Shown one piece after another: positions 21,010-30,095 of a stretch of DNA of 64,000 bases; positions within the stretch are counted from its first letter, which is position 1, and each line of letters opens with the position of its first letter. Under the pieces are notes generated by a model. It saw nothing but the letters and a program-made list of their open reading frames with translations. It was not told where the DNA came from and made no database searches. The position numbers and the translations under genes were made by a program. The stretch comes from Inconstantimicrobium porci (lineage in GTDB: Bacteria > Bacillota > Clostridia > Clostridiales > Clostridiaceae), in NCBI RefSeq assembly GCF_009696465.1, contig NZ_VULX01000002.1, positions 1 through 64,000 on the forward strand, written 5' to 3'.

Positions 21010-21792
21010 TTATTTATTCTGGAAGTTCTTAGCTCTCTTTTCCATGAAAGCTGTCATACCTTCTTTTTGATCTTCTGTTGCAAAGCACTTGCCGAAATCT
21101 TCTGATTCAATAGCAACTGCTTTATCTATATCAACCTGTATGCCTCTATTGATTGCATCTTTGCACATCCTTACTGCAATTGGTGCATTAGAAGCAATTT
21201 TAGCTGCCATAGCCTTTGCCTCTTCCATTAAATTTTCTAATGGAACAACTTTATTTACTAATCCTACTCTTAAAGCTTCATCAGCTCTTATAAGATCACA
21301 AGTATAAATCATTTCTTTTGCCTTGCCGAGTCCTACGATTCTTGCAAGTCTTTGAGTTCCACCAAATCCTGGTGTTATTCCTAATCCAGCTTCTGGTTGT
21401 CCAAATTTAGCTTTTTCAGAAGCTATTCTTATATCACAAGCCATTGCAAGCTCACATCCGCCACCTAAAGCAAAGCCTGATACAGCTGCTATAACTGGCT
21501 TATTAAGAGTTTCAATTCTTCTGAATACCTTATTTCCTAATATTCCAAATTCTTGTCCTTGTTTTTCATTTAAATCTTTCATTTCTGATATATCTGCACC
21601 AGCTACAAATGCTTTTTCACCTGCACCTCTTATAATTACTGCATATATATCGTTATCATTTTCAAGTACATCTAAGACAGCATCAATGTCTTTTAATGTT
21701 TCTGAATTAAGAGCATTTAATGCTTTTGGTCTGTTAATTGTAACAACAGCTATGTTTCCTTCTTTTTCTAAAAGAACATTTTTTAATTTCAC
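21010..21792 (-). CDS. crt: 3-hydroxybutyryl-CoA dehydratase (crotonase)
   Basis: Dehydrates 3-hydroxybutyryl-CoA to crotonyl-CoA. It is 260 residues of the enoyl-CoA hydratase fold. The oxyanion-hole segments are AFVAGADISEM and ALGGGCELAMACD, and a catalytic glutamate lies in GQPEAGLGITPGFGGTQRL. It is the first gene of the operon and has a Rex-type operator about 100 bases upstream. No thiolase gene is in the window, so acetoacetyl-CoA supply is encoded elsewhere. Confidence 0.97.
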   Translation of the reverse strand: MKLKNVLLEKEGNIAVVTINRPKALNALNSETLKDIDAVLDVLENDNDIYAVIIRGAGEKAFVAGADISEMKDLNEKQGQEFGILGNKVFRRIETLNKPVIAAVSGFALGGGCELAMACDIRIASEKAKFGQPEAGLGITPGFGGTQRLARIVGLGKAKEMIYTCDLIRADEALRVGLVNKVVPLENLMEEAKAMAAKIASNAPIAVRMCKDAINRGIQVDIDKAVAIESEDFGKCFATEDQKEGMTAFMEKRAKNFQNK

Positions 21793-21892
21793 TAGATTGG
21801 CCTCCTTAGACTATTTTTTATAATAATTAGAGCTTTTTCGGCTCAAAATGGTAACAACAATTATCACTCTTGTTAATATTACAACGATAACA

Positions 21893-21910
21893 TTGTTAAT
21901 AATATAACAA
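21893..21910. promoter_or_regulatory. Rex operator upstream of crt
   Basis: TTGTTAATAATATAACAA matches the Rex consensus TTGTTAA-N4-TTAACAA with one mismatch. A weaker half-match (TTGTTAATATTACAA) lies at 21870-21884. Rex, encoded just upstream, should repress the butyryl-CoA operon when NADH is low. Confidence 0.85.
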
Positions 21911-21919
21911 ATTTGATTA

Positions 21920-21953
21920 AAAAAAAGTACTTGAAGTTTCTACTTCAAGTACT
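21920..21953 (-). terminator. Terminator of rex
   Basis: A perfect 12-bp stem AGTACTTGAAGT/ACTTCAAGTACT with a T-run on the minus strand, between rex and the crt promoter region. Confidence 0.9.
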
Positions 21954-22032
21954 ATTATAGTACCATAAATACCCTATTGCAATAAAAATTAACATTATGC
22001 GAGGGTGTTTTAAAAATGTTTACAATACCATT

Positions 22033-22668
22033 CTATTGATGCTTTTGATTCGCAAGGTAAACAAGTGTCAAAAGGCTCTCACTAAGATGTACATTTTCTA
22101 CTACTACATCATCCGGTGTTGTAAGATCTATAGGAGCAAAATTCCATATCGCTTTTATGCCGCATGCAGTAAGTTCATCACATACTGTCTGAGCATTTCT
22201 GCTTGGTACACATATTATCCCGATATCAACACAATTATTCTTTACGTATTCAGGAAATTCATCAATATCTCTGATTTCAATATCTCTGATCTTCATTCCA
22301 ATAAGCTTTGGATTTGCATCAAAGATTCCTACTGCTTCTACTCCAAGATCCCTAAAGTTGCTATAGTTTGCAAGCGCCTGGCCTATATTTCCTGCACCGA
22401 CAATTATACTCTTATATTTTTTATGAATTCCTAAGATATTACTAATCTGAGCATGTAGCTCTCTTACATTATATCCATATCCCTGCTGTCCAAAATCTCC
22501 AAAGCAGTTTAAATCCTGACGTATCTGCGAAGCTGTAAAGCCAATCTTTTCGCCAAGTTCTTTAGAGGATATTCTATCAACATCATTTTTAAGCAGGTCA
22601 GAAAGATATCTATAATACTTTGGCAGTCTTTTGATAACGGCCATTGAAATATTCTTTTTCTTCTCCAT
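22033..22668 (-). CDS. rex: Redox-sensing transcriptional repressor Rex
   Basis: A dimeric repressor that senses the NADH/NAD+ ratio. It is 211 residues: an N-terminal winged helix (about 1-80, with ISSKELGEKIGFTASQIRQDL and CFGDFGQQGYGYN) and a Rossmann domain (about 80-200, VGAGNIGQALANY). It is transcribed separately from crt (own terminator) but lies directly upstream of the operator it should bind. The arrangement matches many butyrate-forming clostridia. Confidence 0.97.
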   Translation of the reverse strand: MEKKKNISMAVIKRLPKYYRYLSDLLKNDVDRISSKELGEKIGFTASQIRQDLNCFGDFGQQGYGYNVRELHAQISNILGIHKKYKSIIVGAGNIGQALANYSNFRDLGVEAVGIFDANPKLIGMKIRDIEIRDIDEFPEYVKNNCVDIGIICVPSRNAQTVCDELTACGIKAIWNFAPIDLTTPDDVVVENVHLSESLLTLVYLANQKHQ

Positions 22669-22813
22669 CTCTTACCTCTCTCCTACTTTTATTATTAATA
22701 AAAGTGACAATACTATAATAATTATATCACTTTTATTTTTATATTTCTTTCTTTAAAGAATTATTTAAATTTTCGCTCAATTCAACAAGTTTATGATTCT
22801 AAATACATTCTTC

Positions 22814-23389
22814 TTATTTAATAATATGTTCTAAGAGTATTTTAATTCCTATTATTATAAGTATTACTCCACCCAAAATCTCTGCTTTATTCTTTATTAT
22901 CTCCCCTATTTTCTTTCCTATAACAACAGCAGCAACAGAAAATAAAAAAGTAGTTATACCAATAGTAACTGCCGAACTTATGATATTAACACTTAGGAAG
23001 GCAAAGCTCACTCCTACTGCCAGTGCATCTATAGAAGTCGCTATGGCAAGCATAACAAATTTCTTATGATTAAGATAATCCGCAGGCATTTCTTCCTTAT
23101 CATCATCTCCGCTTAATGCTTCCCTAATCATATTAACTCCTATTACAGCCAGCAGTACAAATGCAATCCAATGATCTACGCTTTCAATATATTTTGTAAA
23201 CTTAACGCCAAGAAGATATCCAATAACCGGCATAAGAGCCTGGAACCCTCCAAAGTATACCCCTGACATTAAAGCTGCTTTTTTTTGCTTATCTTTATCA
23301 ACATCTAACCCAATTGTCAGTGATACTGCAAAAGCATCCATAGATAAACCTACAGCTGTAAGTAATATGGTTATAAAATTCACATACAT
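22814..23389 (-). CDS. mntP: Manganese efflux pump MntP
   Basis: Exports Mn2+. It is 191 residues and six membrane helices, made of two inverted halves with a SMDAFAVSLTIGLD motif in the first and IATSIDALAVGVSFA in the second; the aspartates in both are needed in the family. Its leader holds a yybP-ykoY aptamer and a terminator, so expression should rise when Mn2+ is high. This context makes the substrate assignment firm. Confidence 0.95.
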   Translation of the reverse strand: MYVNFITILLTAVGLSMDAFAVSLTIGLDVDKDKQKKAALMSGVYFGGFQALMPVIGYLLGVKFTKYIESVDHWIAFVLLAVIGVNMIREALSGDDDKEEMPADYLNHKKFVMLAIATSIDALAVGVSFAFLSVNIISSAVTIGITTFLFSVAAVVIGKKIGEIIKNKAEILGGVILIIIGIKILLEHIIK

Positions 23390-23477
23390 TCACTCCTCAA
23401 ATATAATTTTTAATATTTTTTTAACAATGATGATAACATTATAGTTTTCCACATTAACCTCTATAATATTTCCTGCT

Positions 23478-23535
23478 AAAAAAATTGTGAGGCTTATGTA
23501 TAGAGTTATTCCTCTATACATAAGTCTCACAATTT
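23478..23535 (-). terminator. Expression-platform terminator of the mntP riboswitch
   Basis: A very long stem (about 22 bp: TTGTGAG.CTTATGTATAGAG with its complement) is followed by seven T on the minus strand, between aptamer and mntP. Its 5' arm overlaps the aptamer's closing strand, as expected for an ON switch. Confidence 0.88.
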
Positions 23536-23622
23536 AATACAAAGCCAGATACATAAACGTATCAATATGTTGACTATGCAACAAATCAAATGTTTTCATG
23601 ATCTGCATGCTACTCCCTCATG
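23522..23622 (-). promoter_or_regulatory. yybP-ykoY manganese riboswitch of mntP
   Basis: On the minus strand the leader reads AGGGAGTAGC, the conserved L1 segment. Later AGTCAACAT is followed by a GATAC/GTATC stem and TGGCTTTGT, which aligns with the L3 part of the yybP-ykoY consensus (GTC.TCAAT ... CGGCTTTGT). It stands directly before the mntP terminator. The family binds Mn2+. Its first-helix region is less conserved here. Confidence 0.85.
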
Positions 23623-23694
23623 TTAAAACACCATTTTTATGATACATTTGTATTTTATTTTGATATTTTAGTCAATATACTTAATTTAAATCTA

Positions 23695-23808
23695 TTACTT
23701 AATATTATTACCATTTTCACTCATGTGCTCTTTCAAAGTTCCCTGTATTAACTGATACGGATCTATCTGCTCGATACTTATTATAACCTTACTCTTTTTA
23801 TAGTACAT
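23695..23808 (-). CDS. Small ORF (37 aa), unknown
   Basis: ATG 23808 with ribosome site GAAGGTGAT. The protein starts MYYKKSKVIISIEQIDPYQ and ends SENGNNIK. It is hydrophilic and has no membrane segment. It lies 10 bases downstream of the 91-residue membrane protein gene and may be co-transcribed. I do not recognise a family. Only its ribosome site and spacing support it. Confidence 0.5.
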   Translation of the reverse strand: MYYKKSKVIISIEQIDPYQLIQGTLKEHMSENGNNIK

Positions 23809-23818
23809 CACCTTCAAA

Positions 23819-24094
23819 TTAAAACCTTTTTTCTCTTTGAAAAAATATCATTGATATAATACTCGCAGTTTTACTTCTATTTTCCCTCACTGAATCCAAT
23901 AACTTTTTTAAACCAGCTGTTAATACACATAGAAATATCAACCCCATGCACATTCCAAATATACCTCTTACAAATACTCTATATAACCCCTGTATTCCAT
24001 ACATGTCAAAAAAGTATTCGGCAATTCCGATAGCTACAGCTATTACAAAAATAACATTTAGTTTTATATTGCTTGTCCATTTTCTTTTCTCCAC
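23819..24094 (-). CDS. Small membrane protein (91 aa), unknown
   Basis: GTG start with an AAGGGG ribosome site. It has a basic N-terminus, then two hydrophobic helices (about 12-30 and 42-64) and a basic C-terminal tail (VRENRSKTASIISMIFFQREKRF). No family is recognised. It lies downstream of the cadA/cadC genes on the same strand, but an inverted repeat at 24155-24192 separates it from cadA, so it is probably not in that operon. Confidence 0.6.
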   Translation of the reverse strand: MEKRKWTSNIKLNVIFVIAVAIGIAEYFFDMYGIQGLYRVFVRGIFGMCMGLIFLCVLTAGLKKLLDSVRENRSKTASIISMIFFQREKRF

Positions 24095-24201
24095 AAAAAA
24101 CTATCCCCTTAATTTTACTAATACAATTAATTATACCAACAAATTTACATAAAAAATAGAGAGGCTACAATATATCATTGCAATCTCTCTAGTAATAATT
24201 T

Positions 24202-26379
24202 CTATAGCTTTTTGATTTTTAAAATTCTCATGGCATTAAGGACTGCTATAAGAGCAACTCCTACATCTGCAAACACTGCTTCCCACATGTTGCCTAAACC
24301 CGCTGCTACAAGCACAAGTATTACAACTTTTACTCCTAGTGAGAATATTATATTCTGCCATACAATTCTGTTTGTTTTTCTGGCAATCTTAATTGCATCA
24401 GCTATTTTTGAAGGTTCGTCATTCATGATGATTACATCTGCTGCTTCGATTGCAGCATCTGATCCGATACCTCCCATGGCAATTCCAACATCTGCTCTTG
24501 CAAGTACTGGTGCATCATTTATTCCGTCACCAACAAATAATATATTTGCTTTTTCATCTTTACCTCTAAATAATTCTTCAATCTTATTAACCTTATCACC
24601 CGGAAGAAGCTCGCTGTATACTTTATCAACACCAACTTTTTCTGCTACTACATCAGCTACCTTTCTGCTATCTCCAGTAAGCATTACAGTTCTCTTAACT
24701 CCAAGTGCTTTAAGGCTCTTCATAGCTTTTGCAGAATCTTCCTTGATTTCATCTGAAATTATTATATGTCCGGCATATTCTCCATCAACCGCTACATATA
24801 CGACAGTTCCTATAGATTCCGTTTCACCAGACACTATATTAAATCTCTTCATAAGCTTGATGTTACCAGCTAATATATGCTTGCCATCATAAACTATCTT
24901 AATACCATGTCCTGATATTTCTTCATAATCACGAACTTTGTCCTTATCAACATCCTTACCGTATTCGTTAATGATTGATAATCCGATTGGGTGGTTTGAG
25001 TAACTTTCTGCATAAGCAGCGTATTCTAAAAGCTGATCATTTGATAAATCACTTTCTGACTTAACTTCTGTAACTTTGAAAACTCCTTTAGTTAAAGTAC
25101 CAGTCTTATCAAATACAACTGAATCAACATTCTTCAGTGCCTCAAGATAATTACCTCCCTTAACTAATATACCATTCTTTGAAGCTGCTCCAATTCCACC
25201 AAAGAATCCTAGAGGAATTGAAATTACAAGTGCACATGGACAAGATACAACAAGGAATGATAACGCTCTGTATATCCACTGATCAAAAGTTGCTCCACTG
25301 ATTACTAAAGGAGGTACTACTGCTAAAAGTGCTGCAGTAATAACAACTGCTGGAGTATAGTATCTGGCAAACTTTGTGATAAACTTTTCTGTCTCAGCTT
25401 TCTTATTTCCTGCATTCTGTACAAGATCAAGTATCTTTGATACTGTTGATTCTCCAAATTCCTTGTTAACCTTAATTCTTAAGACACCATTTTTACTGAT
25501 ACATCCTGAAAGCACACTTTCATTAACATCAACTTCTCTTGGAAGAGATTCTCCTGTAAGTGCTGATGTATCAAGAACTCCGCTTCCTGAAACAAGAACT
25601 CCATCTAGTGGAATCTTTTCTCCTGGCTTAACTACTATTTCTTCGCCAATTGCAACTTCGGAAGGAGATACTCTTACTTCTTTACCGTCTCTGATTACAT
25701 TTGCAAAATCAGGTCTTATATCCATAAGACTCTTAATTGATCTTCTTGAATTATTAACTGCTTTATCCTGGAACATTTCACCTACCTGATAGAAAATCAT
25801 AACAGCTACAGCTTCAGGGTATTCCTTAATTGCAAAAGCACCGATTGTTGCAACAACCATTAAAAAATTCTCATCAAATATTTGTCCTTTAGTTATATTC
25901 TTTAAAGCTTTAAGCACAACTTCTCCACCAACAAGAATATATGCTATTACAAAAACAATAAGTTTTGCAGTTTCATTATTTATAAAAGCAAGTCCAGTAA
26001 CATAAGCAGCAGCTCCTGCTATAAGCATGATAAGTTTCTTTTTGCTGTCTTCCTCTTCGTCTTCAGCACCATGATCATGACCATGATGATGCTCACCTGT
26101 GCAGCTGCATCCACCATTACACTTATCTGTATTCTTATTTTTCTGATTTCCATTTTGTTCGCTTACAATAACATCGGGCTCAAGTGTATTTACTATTTTA
26201 GTAGCTTCATTTATAGCCTCGTCTCTGTTTTCTTTATTCTCTATTTTCATGATTAAAGTCTGCGTAGAAAAATTCAAAACTGCTTCTTTTACTACTTCTA
26301 ATTTTCCTACTTTATCTTCTATCTTTGCCGCACAACCAGCACAATCAAGACCTTTAAGATTTAACTTTATCTCCTCCAT
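24202..26379 (-). CDS. cadA: Cadmium/zinc-exporting P1B-type ATPase
   Basis: Pumps Zn2+/Cd2+ (and Pb2+) out of the cell. It is 725 residues. The N-terminal heavy-metal-associated domain has GLDCAGCAAKIE (the CxxC ligand pair). A Cys/His-rich linker follows at about 90-115 (CNGGCSC, then HHHGHDHG) and probably binds metal. The membrane core has the CPC motif in VVSCPCALVISIPLG, typical of the Zn/Cd/Pb subclass. The phosphorylation site is DKTGTLTKG, and the hinge is GDGINDAPVLARADVGIAMG. The ArsR/SmtB-type repressor gene is 49 bases upstream on the same strand. Confidence 0.96.
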   Translation of the reverse strand: MEEIKLNLKGLDCAGCAAKIEDKVGKLEVVKEAVLNFSTQTLIMKIENKENRDEAINEATKIVNTLEPDVIVSEQNGNQKNKNTDKCNGGCSCTGEHHHGHDHGAEDEEEDSKKKLIMLIAGAAAYVTGLAFINNETAKLIVFVIAYILVGGEVVLKALKNITKGQIFDENFLMVVATIGAFAIKEYPEAVAVMIFYQVGEMFQDKAVNNSRRSIKSLMDIRPDFANVIRDGKEVRVSPSEVAIGEEIVVKPGEKIPLDGVLVSGSGVLDTSALTGESLPREVDVNESVLSGCISKNGVLRIKVNKEFGESTVSKILDLVQNAGNKKAETEKFITKFARYYTPAVVITAALLAVVPPLVISGATFDQWIYRALSFLVVSCPCALVISIPLGFFGGIGAASKNGILVKGGNYLEALKNVDSVVFDKTGTLTKGVFKVTEVKSESDLSNDQLLEYAAYAESYSNHPIGLSIINEYGKDVDKDKVRDYEEISGHGIKIVYDGKHILAGNIKLMKRFNIVSGETESIGTVVYVAVDGEYAGHIIISDEIKEDSAKAMKSLKALGVKRTVMLTGDSRKVADVVAEKVGVDKVYSELLPGDKVNKIEELFRGKDEKANILFVGDGINDAPVLARADVGIAMGGIGSDAAIEAADVIIMNDEPSKIADAIKIARKTNRIVWQNIIFSLGVKVVILVLVAAGLGNMWEAVFADVGVALIAVLNAMRILKIKKL

Positions 26380-26428
26380 AGCTGCACCCCGCTTTATCCA
26401 AATTTCAGTTTATTTTTTATTATATTGT

Positions 26429-26794
26429 TTACTCCCTTATATGGTTAAGTCCATCATTGAATATATGAATAACATGCTCATCACTAAGTGAATAGTAAAT
26501 TGTCTTGCCATCTCTTCTTGCCTTAACAAGACTTGCATTCTTAAGCACTCTCAGCTGATGTGATACAGCAGACTGTGTCATATTTAAAAGTTCAGCTATA
26601 TCACAGACACACATTTCACTTTCAAAAAGTGCACAAAGAATTCTAACTCTTGTACTATCACCAAAAACCTTGAATAATTCTGCTAAATCATAAAGAGTTT
26701 CCTCATCAGGTATACATTTTTTAACTTTATCTATTATTTCTTTATGAGTACATTCTTCAGAACATCTTTCAACTCCATTATTATCTCTTTCCAT
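26429..26794 (-). CDS. cadC: Metal-responsive ArsR/SmtB-family repressor (CadC-like)
   Basis: About 121 residues with a winged helix. The helix carrying SEMCVCDIAELL has the alpha-3 C-x-C metal site, followed by MTQSAVSHQLRVLKNASLV. The Cys-rich N-terminus (ERCSEECTHKE) adds ligands as in CadC. ATG 26794 is preferred because GGGAGGAAATGCTT precedes it. It probably represses itself and cadA through the palindrome at 26868-26887 until Cd/Zn/Pb binds. Confidence 0.92.
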   Translation of the reverse strand: MERDNNGVERCSEECTHKEIIDKVKKCIPDEETLYDLAELFKVFGDSTRVRILCALFESEMCVCDIAELLNMTQSAVSHQLRVLKNASLVKARRDGKTIYYSLSDEHVIHIFNDGLNHIRE

Positions 26795-26867
26795 TAAGCA
26801 TTTCCTCCCCACCAATTATATTTAAAAACTAATTTAAATTTAGTATAACCATCTTTTTAGTTTTAAC

Positions 26868-26887
26868 ATATGAACAAGTATTCATAT
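26868..26887. promoter_or_regulatory. ArsR/SmtB-type operator of the cadCA operon
   Basis: ATATGAACAAGTATTCATAT is the imperfect 12-2-12-class palindrome (ATATGAACA..TnTTCATAT) bound by SmtB/CzrA/CadC repressors. It lies about 75 bases upstream of the repressor start. Confidence 0.85.
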
Positions 26888-26984
26888 GTTCACTTATTAT
26901 TATACTCAAAGATAAAGAAAATGCAACAAATTTAACATATATTTATTATATATTTTTTCTCATACGATACAATCAAATTTAAAT

Positions 26985-27200
26985 TAACGCATAATGCATA
27001 GTACAGGATGAAATTGGCTATGCTAATTTCTAAGCTTTAATGGCGGCAAATCCTCCAAACCTTCTAAATAATTCATCTTATAAGAGTTCTAAAAAGGTAT
27101 CTTTCTATTATTTAAGCGAACATACCATATCAAAGATTTGGTATGTTCGCTTATGCTTTGCTTATTCTCTGCTCTCTTCGTTCTAATCTCTTATCTAGTA
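26985..27200. repeat. MITE-like palindromic repeat (copy B)
   Basis: It begins with CATAATGCATAGTACAGG and a GAAATTGGC/GCTAATTTC hairpin, then a GGCGGCAAATCCTCCAAACC segment, and ends with the hairpin AAGCGAACATACC/GGTATGTTCGCTT at 27113-27152. The same order of modules occurs in the element at 17719-17992. No gene is seen in 26888-27298. Confidence 0.65.
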
Positions 27201-27298
27201 CTTAGTGTTTACATAAATATAAAGATTAAATCAAAATAAAAAATAACTGCTAGAAAGCACATCTCTACTCCCTAACAGTCATATAATGTTCATTATAT

Positions 27299-27520
27299 TT
27301 ATTTTTCTTTATCTTTATCATTTTCTTTCTGTTCACAGCACTTCTTGCAGTAGTCACATGTTCCGCATTCATCAAAGTTTTCATTATCTTTTATTGATTT
27401 GATTTCATCATCAATCTTGTCATGCTCAATAGATCCTTTAGAAGAAACTGACATAAGCACTGCGATAATTGTAACTAGTATAACGATTAATAATACTACT
27501 GATACTAATGTAAATATCAT
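27299..27520 (-). CDS. Small membrane protein with a Cys-rich tail (73 aa)
   Basis: One N-terminal membrane helix (about residues 2-24) and a charged cytoplasmic-looking tail with a cluster C-x2-C-x2-C-x2-CC (DECGTCDYCKKCCEQ), which could bind zinc, iron or a cluster. The second ATG (27520) fits the ribosome site AGGAG better than the one at 27526. I do not recognise the family. Its stop codon overlaps nothing, and it lies next to the CLC gene (73 bases) on the same strand. Confidence 0.65.
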   Translation of the reverse strand: MIFTLVSVVLLIVILVTIIAVLMSVSSKGSIEHDKIDDEIKSIKDNENFDECGTCDYCKKCCEQKENDKDKEK

Positions 27521-27593
27521 AAGCATTTCTCCTGATTAATATTTACTATATAGTATATTCGATAACTAAATAAGCGTTAATAAATTATATTCC

Positions 27594-28892
27594 TTATTTA
27601 GCATTCCTATTTACATATTCAGCTCTTAACTTTGAATAAACTATTTTCTGAGTACCATAAAGGCTATAATAACCTGAAAGCATATAACTTACACCACAGG
27701 CTAGCGCAAATAACACAAGCCCTTGTGAACCAAACAATTCTATACTCAAAACAATAGATGTAATAAGAGAGTTTGTCACACCACAGAACAGTGCTGCTAC
27801 TCCTATAGCTGCACCAAAGCCTGGGTCAAGTCCTAATATTCCGGCTGCTGTACAGCCAAAAGTTGCACCAATGAAGAATGTAGGCACAATTTCCCCACCT
27901 TTATAACCAAAGCTTATTGTCAGTGTTGTGAAAATTATCTTTAACAGGAATGCATACGAAACAGCCTGTCCATTAATTGCTTTTGCAATTACCTCTACAC
28001 CTGCACCATTATAATCTCTTGAACCACATAAAAATGTAAGTGCAACAACAAGCATTCCGCCAATTATGACCTTAATATAATTGTTCTTAACATGGTCTGC
28101 TAAAAATTTATTTGTCTTATGAAGGCTTTCGCAGAACAAGATACTAATTACAGCACATAATACTCCAAGAATTATTACTTTTACAGCTACAGCGCCATCT
28201 AATGCTGGTATGGATTCAATAGTATATCTTACCGGCTTCACCGCAAAGAGCAGTGAAATCTTATAAGCAGTAAGTGCTGCCACTATGCATGGAATAAAAC
28301 TTGAATAATATATAATACCTATGCTTACTACTTCCATAGAGAAAAATGTTGCAGTAAGAGGAGTTCCAAACAATGCAGAAAACACAGCACTCATACCACA
28401 CATAGTGACAATGTGCATATCTTTTTTGTTTAGTCTAAAAAGATTTCCTATCTGTGTTCCTATACTTCCCCCAAGCTGAAGAGCTGCTCCTTCTCTTCCT
28501 GCTGAACCTCCAAAAAGATGAGTAATAACAGTACTTATAAATATTAAGGGCGCCATTGCAAAAGGAACCTTTTCCTCTGTCCTTACAGAACTTATAACAA
28601 GATTTGTTCCAGGGTCATTGCTCATATTGCATATTTTATATAACTTTGCGATAACCAGTCCCCCAACAGGCAAAAATAGAATTATAAAATCATTACGTAC
28701 ACGTACTTTTGTCACATACTCAACACTTATATGAAAAAGTGTTCCTACAATTCCGCCAATGAGTCCTGTTACTCCTGCCACAACTATCCACTTCAAAAAA
28801 GTGAAAATATACTTTTTAATTGAACTTATCTTTTTTGATGCTAAATACTTTAGAGAATTTTCATCTTCAATATCTAATTCAAACCGCTCCAT
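27594..28892 (-). CDS. CLC-family anion/proton antiporter, probably fluoride-specific (CLC-F)
   Basis: 432 residues with the duplicated CLC fold (about 10 hydrophobic segments visible). Selectivity-filter segments are NDPGTNLVISS and GSAGREGAALQLGGSIG, the latter with the gating glutamate. FKGGEIVP-like sequence appears as YKGGEIVPTFFIGATFG. Chloride-type CLCs have GSGIP and GREGPTVQ. The GTNLV and GREGAALQ forms here fit the fluoride/proton CLC-F group better (family knowledge; not proven). No fluoride riboswitch is visible in the 36-base gap upstream. It follows the O-acetylation genes on the same strand. Confidence 0.85.
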   Translation of the reverse strand: MERFELDIEDENSLKYLASKKISSIKKYIFTFLKWIVVAGVTGLIGGIVGTLFHISVEYVTKVRVRNDFIILFLPVGGLVIAKLYKICNMSNDPGTNLVISSVRTEEKVPFAMAPLIFISTVITHLFGGSAGREGAALQLGGSIGTQIGNLFRLNKKDMHIVTMCGMSAVFSALFGTPLTATFFSMEVVSIGIIYYSSFIPCIVAALTAYKISLLFAVKPVRYTIESIPALDGAVAVKVIILGVLCAVISILFCESLHKTNKFLADHVKNNYIKVIIGGMLVVALTFLCGSRDYNGAGVEVIAKAINGQAVSYAFLLKIIFTTLTISFGYKGGEIVPTFFIGATFGCTAAGILGLDPGFGAAIGVAALFCGVTNSLITSIVLSIELFGSQGLVLFALACGVSYMLSGYYSLYGTQKIVYSKLRAEYVNRNAK

Positions 28893-28928
28893 AATCTACA
28901 CTCACTCCAAATCCATTTCCTGCTACGT

Positions 28929-30074
28929 TTAATTTTCTAAATTAAGAATTGAATTATCATCATTAAATGTTGATGCATTATATAAAAATAAAATATCTGT
29001 AATGCCATCTGATTTGATTAATGACTGTATGTCATCCATATAATATCTTAAGTCAATCACATCTATACTACTATAATGCGAAGTTAGAAAAGGAATAAAA
29101 CTGTTAGCATATGAATCCTTAATAACAAGCAGCTTCTTACCGCTTTCACTTAATGTCTTGATATTTATAAGTGAATGATTTCCACCTGTAAATACTTCAT
29201 ATTTATTCTTCTGATTAAGTGCATCACTCTTATACATAGTTGCTGTCTTTTTCTTTTCATCATTATATGTCACAACTACCTTATCATTCTTCTTAGGTAT
29301 GTATAACTTTATTGAATCAGGCACAGCTTTTCCACATAGCGCCTTTGAATAAAGAGTTCCATAAAAATCATCAGTTACTGTCTTGATTTCAAAGTCTTTT
29401 TCATCCTCTGCTTTAAGGGCAGCCTTGCTGCAGTAATCACAATATGCCAAATATGCACCCTTAGTAGTCCAGTGATGATCTGTCTTATAATAAATATACT
29501 TGTTTTTATTTTTCTTCATTGATTCTCTGATATCAATAAACTTAATATTTTTGCTAAGACCAGTTTTTATCTTATTTATATATGCTGATTCATCACCAGC
29601 ATCAGCATACTTCGGAAGCTTGTCTTTATATATTTCAGTTGAAGTTGGCGCAACTAGACAATACATATTAATACTCTTATTGTTTTCCTTAAATGCATTT
29701 ATAGCCTTAAGTTTATCTTTTAAGTCATTCTCACCTGATTCAGTAAATTTCTCAATATAATAATTATCATTACCTACGAAAACACCATTGCTTTCTTTCC
29801 TGCCACATAACATATCAAGCTCTGATTTAGCTGATACAAAAAAGTTTCTAAGCGGAAACTGATCAGAAATATAGCTGTTATAACCATCTGCAAAATTTCT
29901 ATTTTCAATATTTTTTAGTGAAAATTCAGGCTTCTGTGCAAGCTCTCTGTTTTCTACTTCAGAAGATGATGCATCTTTTTTCAAAACAAAGATACACAAC
30001 ATGCTGCAGATAAAAGCAAGGAAGAATATAGTGGTAAGCCTTGCAAACATTTTTTTATACTCATTATCATTCAT
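28929..30074 (-). CDS. DHHW-family (AlgJ/AlgX-like) extracytoplasmic protein
   Basis: 381 residues with an N-terminal membrane anchor (about 13-31). The motif YYKTDHHWTTKGAYLAY at about 193-210 defines the DHHW family, an SGNH-like domain related to AlgJ/AlgX. Later the segment KLLVIKDSYANSFIPFL carries a further catalytic-type motif (DSY). Partners in this family act with MBOAT proteins to move acetyl groups onto exopolysaccharide outside the membrane. The MBOAT gene is 21 bases upstream on the same strand. Confidence 0.9.
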   Translation of the reverse strand: MNDNEYKKMFARLTTIFFLAFICSMLCIFVLKKDASSSEVENRELAQKPEFSLKNIENRNFADGYNSYISDQFPLRNFFVSAKSELDMLCGRKESNGVFVGNDNYYIEKFTESGENDLKDKLKAINAFKENNKSINMYCLVAPTSTEIYKDKLPKYADAGDESAYINKIKTGLSKNIKFIDIRESMKKNKNKYIYYKTDHHWTTKGAYLAYCDYCSKAALKAEDEKDFEIKTVTDDFYGTLYSKALCGKAVPDSIKLYIPKKNDKVVVTYNDEKKKTATMYKSDALNQKNKYEVFTGGNHSLINIKTLSESGKKLLVIKDSYANSFIPFLTSHYSSIDVIDLRYYMDDIQSLIKSDGITDILFLYNASTFNDDNSILNLEN

Positions 30075-30095
30075 TATTCTTTCTGCTCCTTATCG

